A stretch of DNA of 41,561 bases from Ramlibacter tataouinensis (GTDB lineage: Bacteria > Pseudomonadota > Gammaproteobacteria > Burkholderiales > Burkholderiaceae_C). The first letter of the stretch is position 1; the number at the start of each line of letters is the position of its first letter. This document shows positions 32,624 through 41,487 of the stretch, in pieces. Location: NCBI GenBank assembly GCA_002427815.1, contig DIZF01000045.1, positions 1 through 41,561 of the forward strand, given 5' to 3'. The position numbers were made by a program, and so were the translations under genes. The notes below the pieces were generated by a model. It searched no databases. It was not told the DNA's origin and saw only the letters and a list, made by a program, of their open reading frames with translations.

Positions 32624-33493
32624 GTGACCACTGCCCAACTGATCGACGGTAATGCCCTCGCCAAGTCCATCCGCGCCGAGGTGGCCCGGCGCACCGGGGC
32701 CCTGAAGGCCAAAGGGGTCACGCCCGGCCTGGCCGTGATCCTGGTCGGCGACGATCCGGCCAGCCAGATCTATGTCAAGCACAAGGTCAACGACAGCCAC
32801 GAAGCGGGCCTGCATTCGGTGCTGGAGCGCTACCCGGCCGGAATGGACGAGGCGCAGCTGCTGGCCCGCATCGCGGCTCTGAACCAGGATTCGTCCATCC
32901 ACGGCATCCTGGTCCAGCTGCCTCTGCCCAAGCACATGGACGCCGGCAAGATCATCAAGGCCATCTCCCCCGCGAAAGACGTGGACGGCTTCCACGTGGC
33001 GAGCGCCGGTGCGCTCATGATCGGCCAGCCCGGCTTCTGGCCCTGCACGCCCTACGGCTGCATGAAGATGCTGGAATCCATCGGCTGCGACTTGCGCGGC
33101 AAGAATGCTGTGGTGATCGGCCGCAGCAACATCGTGGGCAAGCCGATGGCGCTGATGCTGCTGCAAAAGAACGCCACGGTGACCATCTGCCACAGCGCCA
33201 CCCGGGACCTGAAGGCGCACACGTTGCAGGCCGATGTGGTGGTCGCCGCCGTCGGCAAGCGCAATGTTCTGACGGCCGACATGGTCAAGCCCGGCGCCGT
33301 GGTGATCGATGTGGGGATGAACCGCAACGACGAAGGAAAGCTCTGCGGCGACGTCGACTTTGCCGGTGTGCGCGAAATCGCCGGCTGGATCACGCCGGTG
33401 CCCGGCGGGGTCGGTCCGATGACCCGTGCCATGTTGCTCGTCAATACGCTGGAGGCCGCGGAACGCTCCGTCGGCGCGTACCGGGCGGATTGA
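32624..33493 (+). CDS. folD: Methylenetetrahydrofolate dehydrogenase / cyclohydrolase
   Basis: Bifunctional one-carbon enzyme that converts 5,10-methylene-THF to 10-formyl-THF. The 289-residue product shows the FolD motifs VGDDPASQIYVKHK (catalytic Tyr/Lys), GILVQLPLPKHMD, the NADP-binding GRSNIVGKPMALML and the C-terminal PVPGGVGPMTRAML. I prefer the GTG at 32624 (MTTAQLIDG), since FolD proteins begin just before this conserved strand; a TTG two codons upstream is also in frame. The start is only eight bases after the hairpin of the preceding gene, so no ordinary ribosome binding site is free, which is unusual. A promoter could lie within the regulator gene. Confidence 0.94.
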   Translation: MTTAQLIDGNALAKSIRAEVARRTGALKAKGVTPGLAVILVGDDPASQIYVKHKVNDSHEAGLHSVLERYPAGMDEAQLLARIAALNQDSSIHGILVQLPLPKHMDAGKIIKAISPAKDVDGFHVASAGALMIGQPGFWPCTPYGCMKMLESIGCDLRGKNAVVIGRSNIVGKPMALMLLQKNATVTICHSATRDLKAHTLQADVVVAAVGKRNVLTADMVKPGAVVIDVGMNRNDEGKLCGDVDFAGVREIAGWITPVPGGVGPMTRAMLLVNTLEAAERSVGAYRAD

Positions 33494-33540
33494 AAGGTCT
33501 CATCGGCACCCGCCGTTGAAACTGGCGACCCTGACGCAAA

Positions 33541-35598
33541 ATGAGCAGGATGCAGACCAATCCCCTCCTCGACTTCGCCGACCTGCCCCGCTTCGACCAG
33601 GTCCAGCCGCAACACGTCGCCTTGGCCCTGGAGCAACTGCTGGCGGCAGCCGACAAGGCACTCGAGACCGTGACCCAGCCGGATTTCCCCAGCCGCTGGA
33701 ACGAGATCGCCAAGGTCCTCGATACCGCTACGGAAGAGCTTGGCCGCGCCTGGGGCGTGGTGAGCCACCTCAACAGCGTGGCGGATAGCCCCGAGCTGCG
33801 CGCCGCCTACAACGAGGCCCTGCCGAAGGTGACCGACTTCTGGACCCGGCTCGGATCGGACGAGCGGCTCTATGCCAAGTACAAGGCCATAGCTCCGACA
33901 TCGCTCAACACGGAGCAGCTGCAAGCCCACAAGAATGCCATCCGCAATTTCGTGCTGGGCGGTGCCGAGCTGCGAGGCGCCGCGCGCGAGCGCTTCGCCG
34001 CGATCCAGGAACGGCAGGCCGAGCTGAGCCAGAAGTTCAGCGAGAACGCGCTCGACTCCACCGATGCCTATGCTTATTACGCCAGCGCCGATGAGCTGAA
34101 CGGGGTGCCCGAAGACGTGATCCAGTCGGCTCGCGCGGCCGCGCAGGCCGAGGGCAAGGAGGGCTACAAGCTCACGCTCAAGATGCCCAGTTACCTGCCG
34201 GTCATGCAGTTCGCGCACAGCGGGGCCTTGCGCGAACGCGTGTACCGCGCCTATGTCACGCGCGGCAGCGACCAGGGCGACCCGAGGTTCGACAACAGCG
34301 GCCTGATCCGTGAAATTCTCGCATTGCGCCAGGAAGAAGCCCGCTTGCTGGGCTACGTCAACTTCGGCGAAGTGTCGGTGGTGCCCAAGATGGCCGACTC
34401 GCCGCAACAGGTGATGGCCTTCCTGCGCGACCTCGCGGCAAGGGCCCGTCCGTATGCGGAAAAGGACGTCGCCGACATGCGCGCCTTCGCCGCCGACCGC
34501 CTGGGCATCCAGGACCCCCAAGCCTGGGACTGGTCGTACGTCGCCGAGAAGCTGAAGGAAGAGCGCTACGCCTTCAGCGAGCAGGAGGTCAAGCAGTACT
34601 TCACCGCGCCCAAGGTGCTGGCCGGGCTGTTCAAGATCGTCGAGACCCTGTTCGAGGTCACCATCCGGCGTGACGTGGCGCCGGTGTGGCACCCCGGCGT
34701 GGAGTTCTACCGGATCGAGCGCGAACGGCGCGAGGGCGAGCGCATGTCGACGGAACTGGTCGGACAGTTCTACCTGGATCCCGCCGCGCGCACCGGCAAG
34801 CGCGGCGGCGCCTGGATGGACGATGCGCGTGCGCGTTGGCTGCGTCCCGACGACGGCCGGCTACAGACGCCGGTGGCCCACCTGGTCTGCAACTTCGCCG
34901 AAGGCGTGGACGGCAAGCCGCCGCTGCTGACGCACGACGATGTCACAACCTTGTTCCATGAGTTCGGCCACGGCCTGCACCACATGCTCACCCGCGTGAA
35001 CGAGCGCGACGTGTCGGGCATCAGCGGCGTGGAATGGGATGCCGTGGAGCTGCCCAGCCAGTTCATGGAGAACTTCTGCTGGGAGTGGAACGTGCTGCGC
35101 CACATGACCGCGCATGTCGAAACCGGGGCGCCCCTGCCGCGCGAACTGTTCGACAAGATGCTGGCGGCCCGTAATTTCCAGAGCGGCCTGCAGACGCTGC
35201 GCCAGATCGAGTTCGCCCTGTTCGACATGCTGCTGCACACCGAGCACGATCCGGCACTGGACTTCATGCCGCTGCTGTCGCGGGTGCGGGAAGAGGTTGC
35301 GGTGCTGCAACCACCGGCATGGAGCCGCACCGCGCACACCTTCAGTCACATCTTCTCCGGGGGCTATGCGGCGGGCTACTACAGCTACAAGTGGGCCGAG
35401 GTCCTCAGCGCCGATGCCTATGCCGCATTCGAGGAGACCTCGGGAAAGAATGGCTTGCCGAGCATTGAAACCGGGCGAAAATACCGCCAGGCCATCCTGG
35501 AGGCCGGCGGCAGCCGCCCGGCGATCGAGTCGTTCAAGGCGTTCCGCGGCCGCGAACCTACGCTGGACGCTTTGCTGCGCCACCAGGGCATGGCCTGA
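33541..35598 (+). CDS. prlC: Oligopeptidase A (M3-family zinc metallopeptidase)
   Basis: Cytoplasmic thimet-type oligopeptidase that degrades short peptides, including cleaved signal peptides in E. coli. The 685-residue protein carries the zinc site HEFGHGLHH (473-481) with the third ligand Glu in SGVEWDAVELPSQFMENF, and the M3 C-terminal segment SHIFSGGYAAGYYSYKWAEV. Length is that of E. coli PrlC (680). Two ATGs, at 33541 and 33550, are both possible starts. It follows folD by 47 bases on the same strand and precedes the DUF4124 protein by 29 bases, so the three may share a transcript. Confidence 0.94.
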   Translation: MSRMQTNPLLDFADLPRFDQVQPQHVALALEQLLAAADKALETVTQPDFPSRWNEIAKVLDTATEELGRAWGVVSHLNSVADSPELRAAYNEALPKVTDFWTRLGSDERLYAKYKAIAPTSLNTEQLQAHKNAIRNFVLGGAELRGAARERFAAIQERQAELSQKFSENALDSTDAYAYYASADELNGVPEDVIQSARAAAQAEGKEGYKLTLKMPSYLPVMQFAHSGALRERVYRAYVTRGSDQGDPRFDNSGLIREILALRQEEARLLGYVNFGEVSVVPKMADSPQQVMAFLRDLAARARPYAEKDVADMRAFAADRLGIQDPQAWDWSYVAEKLKEERYAFSEQEVKQYFTAPKVLAGLFKIVETLFEVTIRRDVAPVWHPGVEFYRIERERREGERMSTELVGQFYLDPAARTGKRGGAWMDDARARWLRPDDGRLQTPVAHLVCNFAEGVDGKPPLLTHDDVTTLFHEFGHGLHHMLTRVNERDVSGISGVEWDAVELPSQFMENFCWEWNVLRHMTAHVETGAPLPRELFDKMLAARNFQSGLQTLRQIEFALFDMLLHTEHDPALDFMPLLSRVREEVAVLQPPAWSRTAHTFSHIFSGGYAAGYYSYKWAEVLSADAYAAFEETSGKNGLPSIETGRKYRQAILEAGGSRPAIESFKAFRGREPTLDALLRHQGMA

Positions 35599-35627
35599 AC
35601 GGACCAACAAAGCTGGAGTCGGCACTG

Positions 35628-36275
35628 ATGTTTTCATTGCGCACCTGTTGTTTCATCGGCCTGCTGGGATTGGCAGCCCTCGTGGGCTTGAGCCCCGGTG
35701 ACGCGCGCGCACAACAGATTTACCGCATCGTGGGGCCGGATGGCCGGGTGACCTTCTCCGACAAGCCGCCGCTCGAACCCAGTGCCCGTGCCACGGCGGC
35801 GCCCTCCGTGCCGCTGGCGGCAGGCGGCGGCGACAGTGCATTGCCTTTCGAGCTGCGGCAGGTAACCAGCCGCTATCCGGTGATCCTGTATTCCGGGCCG
35901 GGGTGCGGCCCGTGCGGTGCGGGGCGCACCATGCTGTCGAGCCGCGGCGTGCCGTTCACGGAAAAGACGGTCACCACCAACGAGGACATCGATGCGCTGG
36001 GCCGGCTTGCGGGAGTTCCCACGTTGCCGACCCTGACCATCGGGGCGCAGCAGCTGAAGGGTTACTCCGAGGTCGAATGGACGCAGTTTCTGGATGCCGC
36101 GGGTTATCCGAAAACTTCGCAGCTGCCTGCGGGCTACCGCACGCCGCCGGCAACGCCGCTGGTCGTGGCCCAGGAGCCTCAGGCCCCGGCCCGTGCCAGC
36201 GCGACGACCCAGCGCGCACCTGTCACCAGCCCGGAGCCGGCCCCGGACGAAAATCCGTCCGGCATCCGTTTCTGA
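35628..36275 (+). CDS. Exported DUF4124 protein with thioredoxin/glutaredoxin-like domain
   Basis: A 215-residue exported protein. A signal peptide (about 1-28, ending DARAQ) is followed by a DUF4124 segment (QIYRIVGPDGRVTFSDKPP) and then a glutaredoxin-like domain (about 83-158). This has the redox motif CGPC (Cys93 and Cys96) after ILYSGPG and the cis-proline loop GVPTLPTLTIG. The last 50 residues are a Pro/Ala-rich tail, probably disordered. The periplasmic location and CxxC suggest thiol-disulfide exchange; no membrane anchor beyond the signal peptide is seen. GGAG lies 11 bases before the ATG. Its TGA directly abuts the rpiA stop on the other strand, with no base between. Partner unknown. 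Confidence 0.85.
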   Translation: MFSLRTCCFIGLLGLAALVGLSPGDARAQQIYRIVGPDGRVTFSDKPPLEPSARATAAPSVPLAAGGGDSALPFELRQVTSRYPVILYSGPGCGPCGAGRTMLSSRGVPFTEKTVTTNEDIDALGRLAGVPTLPTLTIGAQQLKGYSEVEWTQFLDAAGYPKTSQLPAGYRTPPATPLVVAQEPQAPARASATTQRAPVTSPEPAPDENPSGIRF

Positions 36276-36947
36276 TCAGTACACGATCGTCCTGACTCCG
36301 TCCGCTGTGCCCAGCAGGCACACGCTGGCCTTCTGGTGCGCGAACACGCCCACGGTGACGACGCCCGGCCACTGATTGACTTCGGTTTCGAAACCCGCGG
36401 GATCGGAAATCGAAAGGCCGCTGACGTCCAGGATGCACTGGCCGTTGTCGGTGACGAGCGGTTGCACTCCCTGCAGCCGCAGCCGGGCCGAACCGCCCAT
36501 CGCAGCGAACTGGCGCACCAGGCGCTGCGTCGCCATGGCAATCACTTCCACCGGCACCGGATAGCGTCCCAGCACTTCAACCCGCTTCGATTCGTCGGCG
36601 ATGCAGACAAAGCGCCGGCACTGGGCCGCGACGATCTTTTCGCGGGTGAGCGCCGCGCCGCCGCCCTTGATCATGAAGCCGCGCGGGTCGATCTCGTCGG
36701 CGCCATCGATATACACGGAAATCTCGCCCACCTCGTTGGCGTCGAAGACCCGGATGCCGAGCGCCTGCAGGCGCACGGTGGAGGCGACCGAGCTCGACAC
36801 CGCTCCGGCGATGCGGTCCTTCATGGCCCCGAGCGCGGTGATGAAGTGATTGACGGTCGAACCGGTGCCGACGCCCACGACCTCGCCCGCCGGCACGTAG
36901 TGCAGCGCGGCCTGGCCGACCTGCGCTTTGAGTTCATCCTGGGTCAC
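36276..36947 (-). CDS. rpiA: Ribose-5-phosphate isomerase A
   Basis: Interconverts ribose-5-phosphate and ribulose-5-phosphate in the pentose phosphate pathway. The 223-residue protein shows the RpiA motifs GVGTGSTVNHFI (phosphate binding), YIDGADEIDP with the catalytic Asp/Glu region, and MIKGGGAALTREKIVA with active-site Glu. It starts at a GTG (36947), preceded by AAGGATT. It is divergent from pyrD with only 39 bases between, which contain the palindrome at 36971-36982, and convergent with the DUF4124 gene, stop codon to stop codon. Confidence 0.95.
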   Translation of the reverse strand: MTQDELKAQVGQAALHYVPAGEVVGVGTGSTVNHFITALGAMKDRIAGAVSSSVASTVRLQALGIRVFDANEVGEISVYIDGADEIDPRGFMIKGGGAALTREKIVAAQCRRFVCIADESKRVEVLGRYPVPVEVIAMATQRLVRQFAAMGGSARLRLQGVQPLVTDNGQCILDVSGLSISDPAGFETEVNQWPGVVTVGVFAHQKASVCLLGTADGVRTIVY

Positions 36948-36970
36948 GCGACAATCCTTGCGTTTGCTTG

Positions 36971-36982
36971 AATTCCGGAATT
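36971..36982. promoter_or_regulatory. Perfect 12-bp palindrome between rpiA and pyrD
   Basis: AATTCCGGAATT lies in the 39-base divergent gap, four bases before the pyrD ATG. It could be an operator or part of overlapping promoters, but a palindrome of this size is expected several times by chance in 41 kb, so the position is the only argument. Confidence 0.25.
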
Positions 36983-36986
36983 ATCC

Positions 36987-38051
36987 ATGCCGCTGCTGCC
37001 CTACTCGCTTGCCCGCCCATTCCTGTTCCGGCTGGATCCCGAAAGCGCTCACGAACTGACGATGCGATCGTTGGCGCGGCTTCAGGGCACGCCGCTGGAA
37101 CGGGCCTATGGCAACAGCATGATCGACGACCCGATCGAGCTCGCCGGCCTCACGTTCCCGAACCGGGTTGGGCTGGCCGCCGGCCTGGACAAGAACGCGC
37201 GCTGCATCGACGCATTGGGCGCGATGGGCTTCGGCTTCATCGAGGTGGGCACCGTGACGCCCAAGGCCCAGCCCGGCAACCCCAAGCCGCGCCTGTTCCG
37301 GCTGCCGCAGGCGCAGGCGCTGATCAACCGGCTTGGCTTCAACAACGACGGACTCGACGCGTTCATCGCCAACGTGAAGCGTTCGTCCTTTCGAGGCAAG
37401 GGCCGCATCCTCGGGCTGAACATCGGCAAGAACGCGGCGACGCCGATTGCGGACGCGACCAGCGATTACCTGATCGGGCTGGAGGGGGTGTACCCGCATG
37501 CGGACTACGTCACGATCAACATCTCCAGCCCCAACACCAGCGACCTGCGCTCGCTGCAGGGCGACCAGGCGCTCGACGGCCTGCTCGGCGCGATCGCCCG
37601 GCGCCGTGCCGACCTGGCACGCCGGCACGGACGCAGCGTTCCCATCTTCCTGAAGATCGCGCCGGACCTGGACCGCACCCAGATCGATGCGATCGCGGCG
37701 GCGCTGCGGCGCCACGGCATGGACGGAGTGATCGCCACGAACACGACCGTGAGCCGCGAAGCCGTCAAAGGCCTGCCCCATGCCGATGAAGCCGGCGGCC
37801 TGAGCGGCGCACCGGTGCTGGAGCCGAGCAACCGGGTCATAGCCCAGCTGCGCGCAGCGCTGGGCACGGACTTCCCCATCATCGGCGTGGGCGGCATCAT
37901 GAGCGCCGCCGACGCGATCTCCAAGATTCGGGCCGGCGCCGACCTGGTGCAGCTCTACACCGGCCTGATCTACCGCGGGCCGGCACTGGTGAGCGAAGCG
38001 GCGCGCGCCATCAAGCAGCTGCGCGGCGCAGCCACCGCTCAGAAGGGGTAG
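36987..38051 (+). CDS. pyrD: Dihydroorotate dehydrogenase (quinone), class 2
   Basis: Oxidises dihydroorotate to orotate in pyrimidine synthesis, passing electrons to quinone at the inner membrane. The 354-residue protein has the N-terminal membrane-associating helices (LARPFLFRLDPESAHELTM), GLAAGLDKNARCIDALG, the class 2 catalytic Ser in NISSPNTSDLR, an FMN-binding IATNTTVSRE, and GVGGIMSAADAISKIRAGA with LVQLYTGLIYRGP. Length and N-terminus identify class 2 rather than class 1. The 3' end overlaps the convergent TonB-receptor gene by 13 bases. No clear ribosome binding site precedes the ATG at 36987; the gap to rpiA is only 39 bases. Confidence 0.95.
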   Translation: MPLLPYSLARPFLFRLDPESAHELTMRSLARLQGTPLERAYGNSMIDDPIELAGLTFPNRVGLAAGLDKNARCIDALGAMGFGFIEVGTVTPKAQPGNPKPRLFRLPQAQALINRLGFNNDGLDAFIANVKRSSFRGKGRILGLNIGKNAATPIADATSDYLIGLEGVYPHADYVTINISSPNTSDLRSLQGDQALDGLLGAIARRRADLARRHGRSVPIFLKIAPDLDRTQIDAIAAALRRHGMDGVIATNTTVSREAVKGLPHADEAGGLSGAPVLEPSNRVIAQLRAALGTDFPIIGVGGIMSAADAISKIRAGADLVQLYTGLIYRGPALVSEAARAIKQLRGAATAQKG

Positions 38052-40144
38052 CTGCCAACCAGCTTGAGGACGTAACTGCGGCCCGGCGCCGCCTCGAAGA
38101 ATCGTCCGTTGCCCTCGTTCACGATCACCGAACCCGCATACCGGCGATCCAGCAGGTTGTCGATCCGGGCGGTAGCGGACAGCGTCCAGCGCTTCAGGTC
38201 GAACACATAGCCCGCGTGGACGGCGGTGGTCGTGAACGACGAGGCCGCGTCGCTGTTCGCATCGTTCACGTACACGCGGCTTGAATATCGCAGTTCGGCC
38301 CCCGCGCGCCAGCCCTTCGCGGGCTGCCACGCAATTTCCGCGGCCGACATAGCCTGGGCCGTTCCCGGGATCCGATTGCCGGCGGGGATGGTGACGGAGC
38401 TGGTACACGGCGTGCTGTTGCAGGAACCGAAGGCGTCCCGGTAGCGCGCATCCAGCCAGGTCTGGGACAGCTGGATATGCCAGTCCCGTACCAGCGCCGC
38501 GCTCCACGCCAGCTCCAGGCCGCGCCGCCGGGTCGCTCCGGCGTTCTGGAACGTGCTGCGGCCGCCGCTGTTGGTGCGGGTCACGATCTCGTCCTGGGTG
38601 TCGGTCTGGAACAGCGCGGCAGCCCACTGGCTGTGCCATACGCTGCCGGCGGGCGAGCGACCCTTGACGCCGAACTCCAGGTTGCTGCTGCGCGACGGCT
38701 TGAGCGCGAAGTTCAAACCGGCCGTGCCGTCCGGTCGGTAGGCCAGCTCGTTGAAGGTGGGTGTTTCAAAGCCACGGCCCCACGACCCGTACAGGTGAAT
38801 CTGGGGCGACCAGGCGAACATCAGCGCGGCGACCGGCAAGGTTGCACTGTAGTGAACCGCGCCGCTGTCGTCGCCGTTGCCGCCGACGATGTAGTGATCC
38901 GCCGAGGAAAAGCTCACGCTGCTGTGGCGCACGCCCGTGGTCAGGCTCCACCGCGGCGCGAATTTCCAGACGCCCTGCAGGTAAGGATCGAGGTTGGAGA
39001 CCACGTTGTCTTCGTCGCGCCGCAATACGCCTTGAACACCGAGCTCGCCGTCCGCGAAATTCTGCCAACCCTGCCGGTGCTCCTGCATGCGGTCATAGGA
39101 CAGCCCGCCCACCAGCTCGAGCGGCCCCTGCGCCAGCACGGTGTTCGAAGTCCAGCGCAGGTCGGCACCGCCGTACTGTCGTCCCAGCCCGATCACCCCG
39201 CCGGGGTGCAGCGGGTTGACCTGCGTTGCGACGGGGATCGCCTGGTATTGCACGGTGTCCCGCTGGCCGCCGTAGACCATCATGCGCAAACGGTCGCCGC
39301 CGGCCAGCCGCTGTTCGTGGATCAGTCCCAGCTGATCCTGCCGGACGGTTTTCCGGGTGTTGAACCGCAATGCCGATGCGTCCGCGCTGCGCGGAGCCGA
39401 TTCGAACTGGGCCCGGGTCAGCCCCAGCGGGTCGTCGGCGCTCAGTTCCAGTGAATTGGCGACGACGGTCCACTCGCTGCCCTCGGCGCGCTTGAAGTCC
39501 AGCCGGGCATTGGCAAGGCTACGCGAAACGGCACTGTGCTCGCGCCACCCGTCGCTCGACAGGTGGTTGGCGCTGACCACATAGCCCAAGCCCTGGTTCG
39601 AGCCGCTGGCGCGCAAGCCCGGGCGCACCAGGCCGTCGCTGCCGACAGCAAGGCTGGTGGTGACGGTGGGCGGTCCTTCGCCCGGGTCGGTAAAGACCTG
39701 GAGCACGCCACCCGAGGAGTTTCCGTAGAGTGCCGAGAAGGGCCCGCGCAGGATTTCGACGCGCCCGGCCGACGCCAGATCGATGTGCGATAACTGGCCC
39801 TGGCCATCCGGCATGGTCGCCGGAACGCCGTCGACATAGACCCGCACGCCGCGCACGCCGAAGCTGGAACGGGCGCCGAAGCCGCGGATCGACAATTGCA
39901 GATCCTGCGCGTAGTTATGCCGGTCCCGCGCCGTGACGCCGGGAACGAAAGCCAGGCTCTCGGACAGGTTGATCTCCGGGCGCCCTGCGGAGCGCAATTG
40001 CTCGCCATCGATCACGTCGACCGAGGCCGGCACGTCGAAAGGCGCGGCTTGCGTGCGCGTCGCACTGACGGTCACCTGGGGCAGCGTCTGCGACAGGGCA
40101 ACGCCGGCCGCCGACAACATGGAGACGACGAGCACGGCTTTCAT
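38039..40144 (-). CDS. TonB-dependent outer membrane receptor
   Basis: Outer membrane active transporter of 701 residues. A signal peptide (about 1-18) is followed by a TonB-box-like QVTVSATRT, a plug domain (about 25-150; ESLAFVPGVTARDRHNYAQD, LSIRGFGARSSFGVRGVRVY, VEILRGPFSALYGNSSGGVL) and a beta-barrel ending in the terminal aromatic of LKLVGSYPF. The barrel carries WGRGFETPTFNELAYRP, as in siderophore and vitamin receptors. Ligand unknown: no siderophore, heme or cobalamin gene adjoins. Its ATG overlaps the stop of the upstream FAD oxidoreductase by four bases, so the two are probably translated together. The 3' end overlaps pyrD. Confidence 0.9.
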   Translation of the reverse strand: MKAVLVVSMLSAAGVALSQTLPQVTVSATRTQAAPFDVPASVDVIDGEQLRSAGRPEINLSESLAFVPGVTARDRHNYAQDLQLSIRGFGARSSFGVRGVRVYVDGVPATMPDGQGQLSHIDLASAGRVEILRGPFSALYGNSSGGVLQVFTDPGEGPPTVTTSLAVGSDGLVRPGLRASGSNQGLGYVVSANHLSSDGWREHSAVSRSLANARLDFKRAEGSEWTVVANSLELSADDPLGLTRAQFESAPRSADASALRFNTRKTVRQDQLGLIHEQRLAGGDRLRMMVYGGQRDTVQYQAIPVATQVNPLHPGGVIGLGRQYGGADLRWTSNTVLAQGPLELVGGLSYDRMQEHRQGWQNFADGELGVQGVLRRDEDNVVSNLDPYLQGVWKFAPRWSLTTGVRHSSVSFSSADHYIVGGNGDDSGAVHYSATLPVAALMFAWSPQIHLYGSWGRGFETPTFNELAYRPDGTAGLNFALKPSRSSNLEFGVKGRSPAGSVWHSQWAAALFQTDTQDEIVTRTNSGGRSTFQNAGATRRRGLELAWSAALVRDWHIQLSQTWLDARYRDAFGSCNSTPCTSSVTIPAGNRIPGTAQAMSAAEIAWQPAKGWRAGAELRYSSRVYVNDANSDAASSFTTTAVHAGYVFDLKRWTLSATARIDNLLDRRYAGSVIVNEGNGRFFEAAPGRSYVLKLVGSYPF

Positions 40145-41265
40145 GGCGATGACCTTTCGAACAGTGCCGCCACATGCTCGGCAATGGCCAGCGAGCTCGT
40201 GAGGCCGGGCGATTCGATCCCGAACAGGTTGACCAGTCCCGGCACCCCGTGCAGCGCCGGCCCATCGATGCGGAAATCCGGTGCGCTCTCGCCGGGCCCG
40301 TGGATCTTCGGCCGCACGCCGCTGTAGCTGGGCTGCAATGCCCCATCCGGCAGCTGCGGCCAGTAGTGCCGGACCCTGGCGTAAAAGCCGTCGGCCCGCC
40401 GCGGGTCCACCTGGTAGTCGATGTCATCCGGCCCATCCACACTCAGCCACTCCAGGTCGGGCCCGAACTTGGCCTGGCCGCCCAGGTCCAGGGTCAGGTG
40501 CACGCCCAGCCAGGCATCGGTGGGAGCCGGATAGATCAGCCGCGAAAACGGTGCCCTGCCGGCCAGGGCGAAGTAGTTGCCCTTGGCGAAGTACGCGCGC
40601 GGTACATGCGCCTTGTCGAGTCCCTCGAACCGTCGCGCCAGGGCGCAGGCGTGCAGCGATGCCGAATTGACGATTTCGCGGGCGGCCACTTCGCTGCCGT
40701 CCGCCATGCGGATCAGGTGCAGCCCACCGCCTTGTCCCAGCACCGCCGAGTCCACCGCGGAGCCCAGCGCGACCATGCCGCCGGCCGTTTCGAAGTCGCC
40801 CTGCAGCGCCAGCATCAAGCCATGGCTGTCCACAATGCCGGTGCTGGGCGAGAGCAGAGCCGCCACGCAATCGAGCGCCGGCTCCAGGGCACGGGCTTGC
40901 GCCCCGTCCAGCCACTGCACGGGCACGCCGTTGGCGTCCGCCCGGCTTCGCAGCGTCTGCAATGCAAGCGCTTCGGCCTCGGTCATCGCCACCACCAGCT
41001 TGCCGCACCGGCGGTGGCTCACCCCATGGCTGGCGCACAGGTCATAGAGCAGTTGCTTGCCCCGCACACACAGCTTCGCCTTGAGCGAACCCGGGGCATA
41101 GTAAAGGCCGGCATGGATGACCTCGCTGTTACGCGAACTCACGCCCTGTCCGATGGCCGGGTGGGCTTCCACGACGATGGTCTCCCGGCCGCTTTGGGCC
41201 AGCGCCCGCCCGACCGCCAGCCCGACGGCGCCTGCGCCGATGACGATCGCGTCAACCCGGTCCAT
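40141..41265 (-). CDS. FAD-dependent oxidoreductase, L-2-hydroxyglutarate oxidase-like (DAO family)
   Basis: A 374-residue flavoprotein of the DAO family. It has the N-terminal dinucleotide motif AIVIGAGAVGLAVGRALA, the acidic strand end VVEAHP, SSRNSEVIHAGLYYAPGSLKA (the LhgO/L2HGDH-type FAD segment) and the C-terminal PSYSGVRPKIHG and FGIESPGLTSSLAIAEHVA. These blocks match L-2-hydroxyglutarate dehydrogenase/oxidase-like proteins, which pass electrons to quinone or oxygen, but substrate identity needs a test. Start is the ATG at 41265. The stop overlaps the ATG of the TonB receptor (ATGA). Pairing of a cytoplasmic oxidase with an outer membrane receptor is not typical of LhgO and may mean a related substrate that is imported. 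Confidence 0.85.
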   Translation of the reverse strand: MDRVDAIVIGAGAVGLAVGRALAQSGRETIVVEAHPAIGQGVSSRNSEVIHAGLYYAPGSLKAKLCVRGKQLLYDLCASHGVSHRRCGKLVVAMTEAEALALQTLRSRADANGVPVQWLDGAQARALEPALDCVAALLSPSTGIVDSHGLMLALQGDFETAGGMVALGSAVDSAVLGQGGGLHLIRMADGSEVAAREIVNSASLHACALARRFEGLDKAHVPRAYFAKGNYFALAGRAPFSRLIYPAPTDAWLGVHLTLDLGGQAKFGPDLEWLSVDGPDDIDYQVDPRRADGFYARVRHYWPQLPDGALQPSYSGVRPKIHGPGESAPDFRIDGPALHGVPGLVNLFGIESPGLTSSLAIAEHVAALFERSSP

Positions 41266-41442
41266 GTGGGACCTCGTCCTGAATGGTTGCGCCGCAGCCG
41301 GCGGGCGGGCAGCGACGCAGTGGTGTCGCAGGCAATAAGGTCCGGAAATTCATGGGGGCCTATTGTGGCGTGAGATGCGCCCGGCCATCACTGCGCCACC
41401 CCGCCCCGCCCGGGCCGTCCCGTCGTCGACACCCGAAAAGGA

Positions 41443-41467
41443 CTGAGCCCGCAGGTCGCGGGCTCAG
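41443..41467 (-). terminator. Rho-independent terminator of the gene at the right edge
   Basis: CTGAGCCCGC and GCGGGCTCAG form a perfect ten-base-pair stem with a five-base loop. On the minus strand it is followed by TCCTTTTCGG, giving a short T-run. It lies 21 bases past the stop of the partial gene at 41488. Between it and the FAD oxidoreductase start (41266-41442) is about 175 bases of presumed promoter region in which I see no clear -35/-10 pair. Confidence 0.8.
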
Positions 41468-41487
41468 GAAACTGCCTGGCATCCAGG

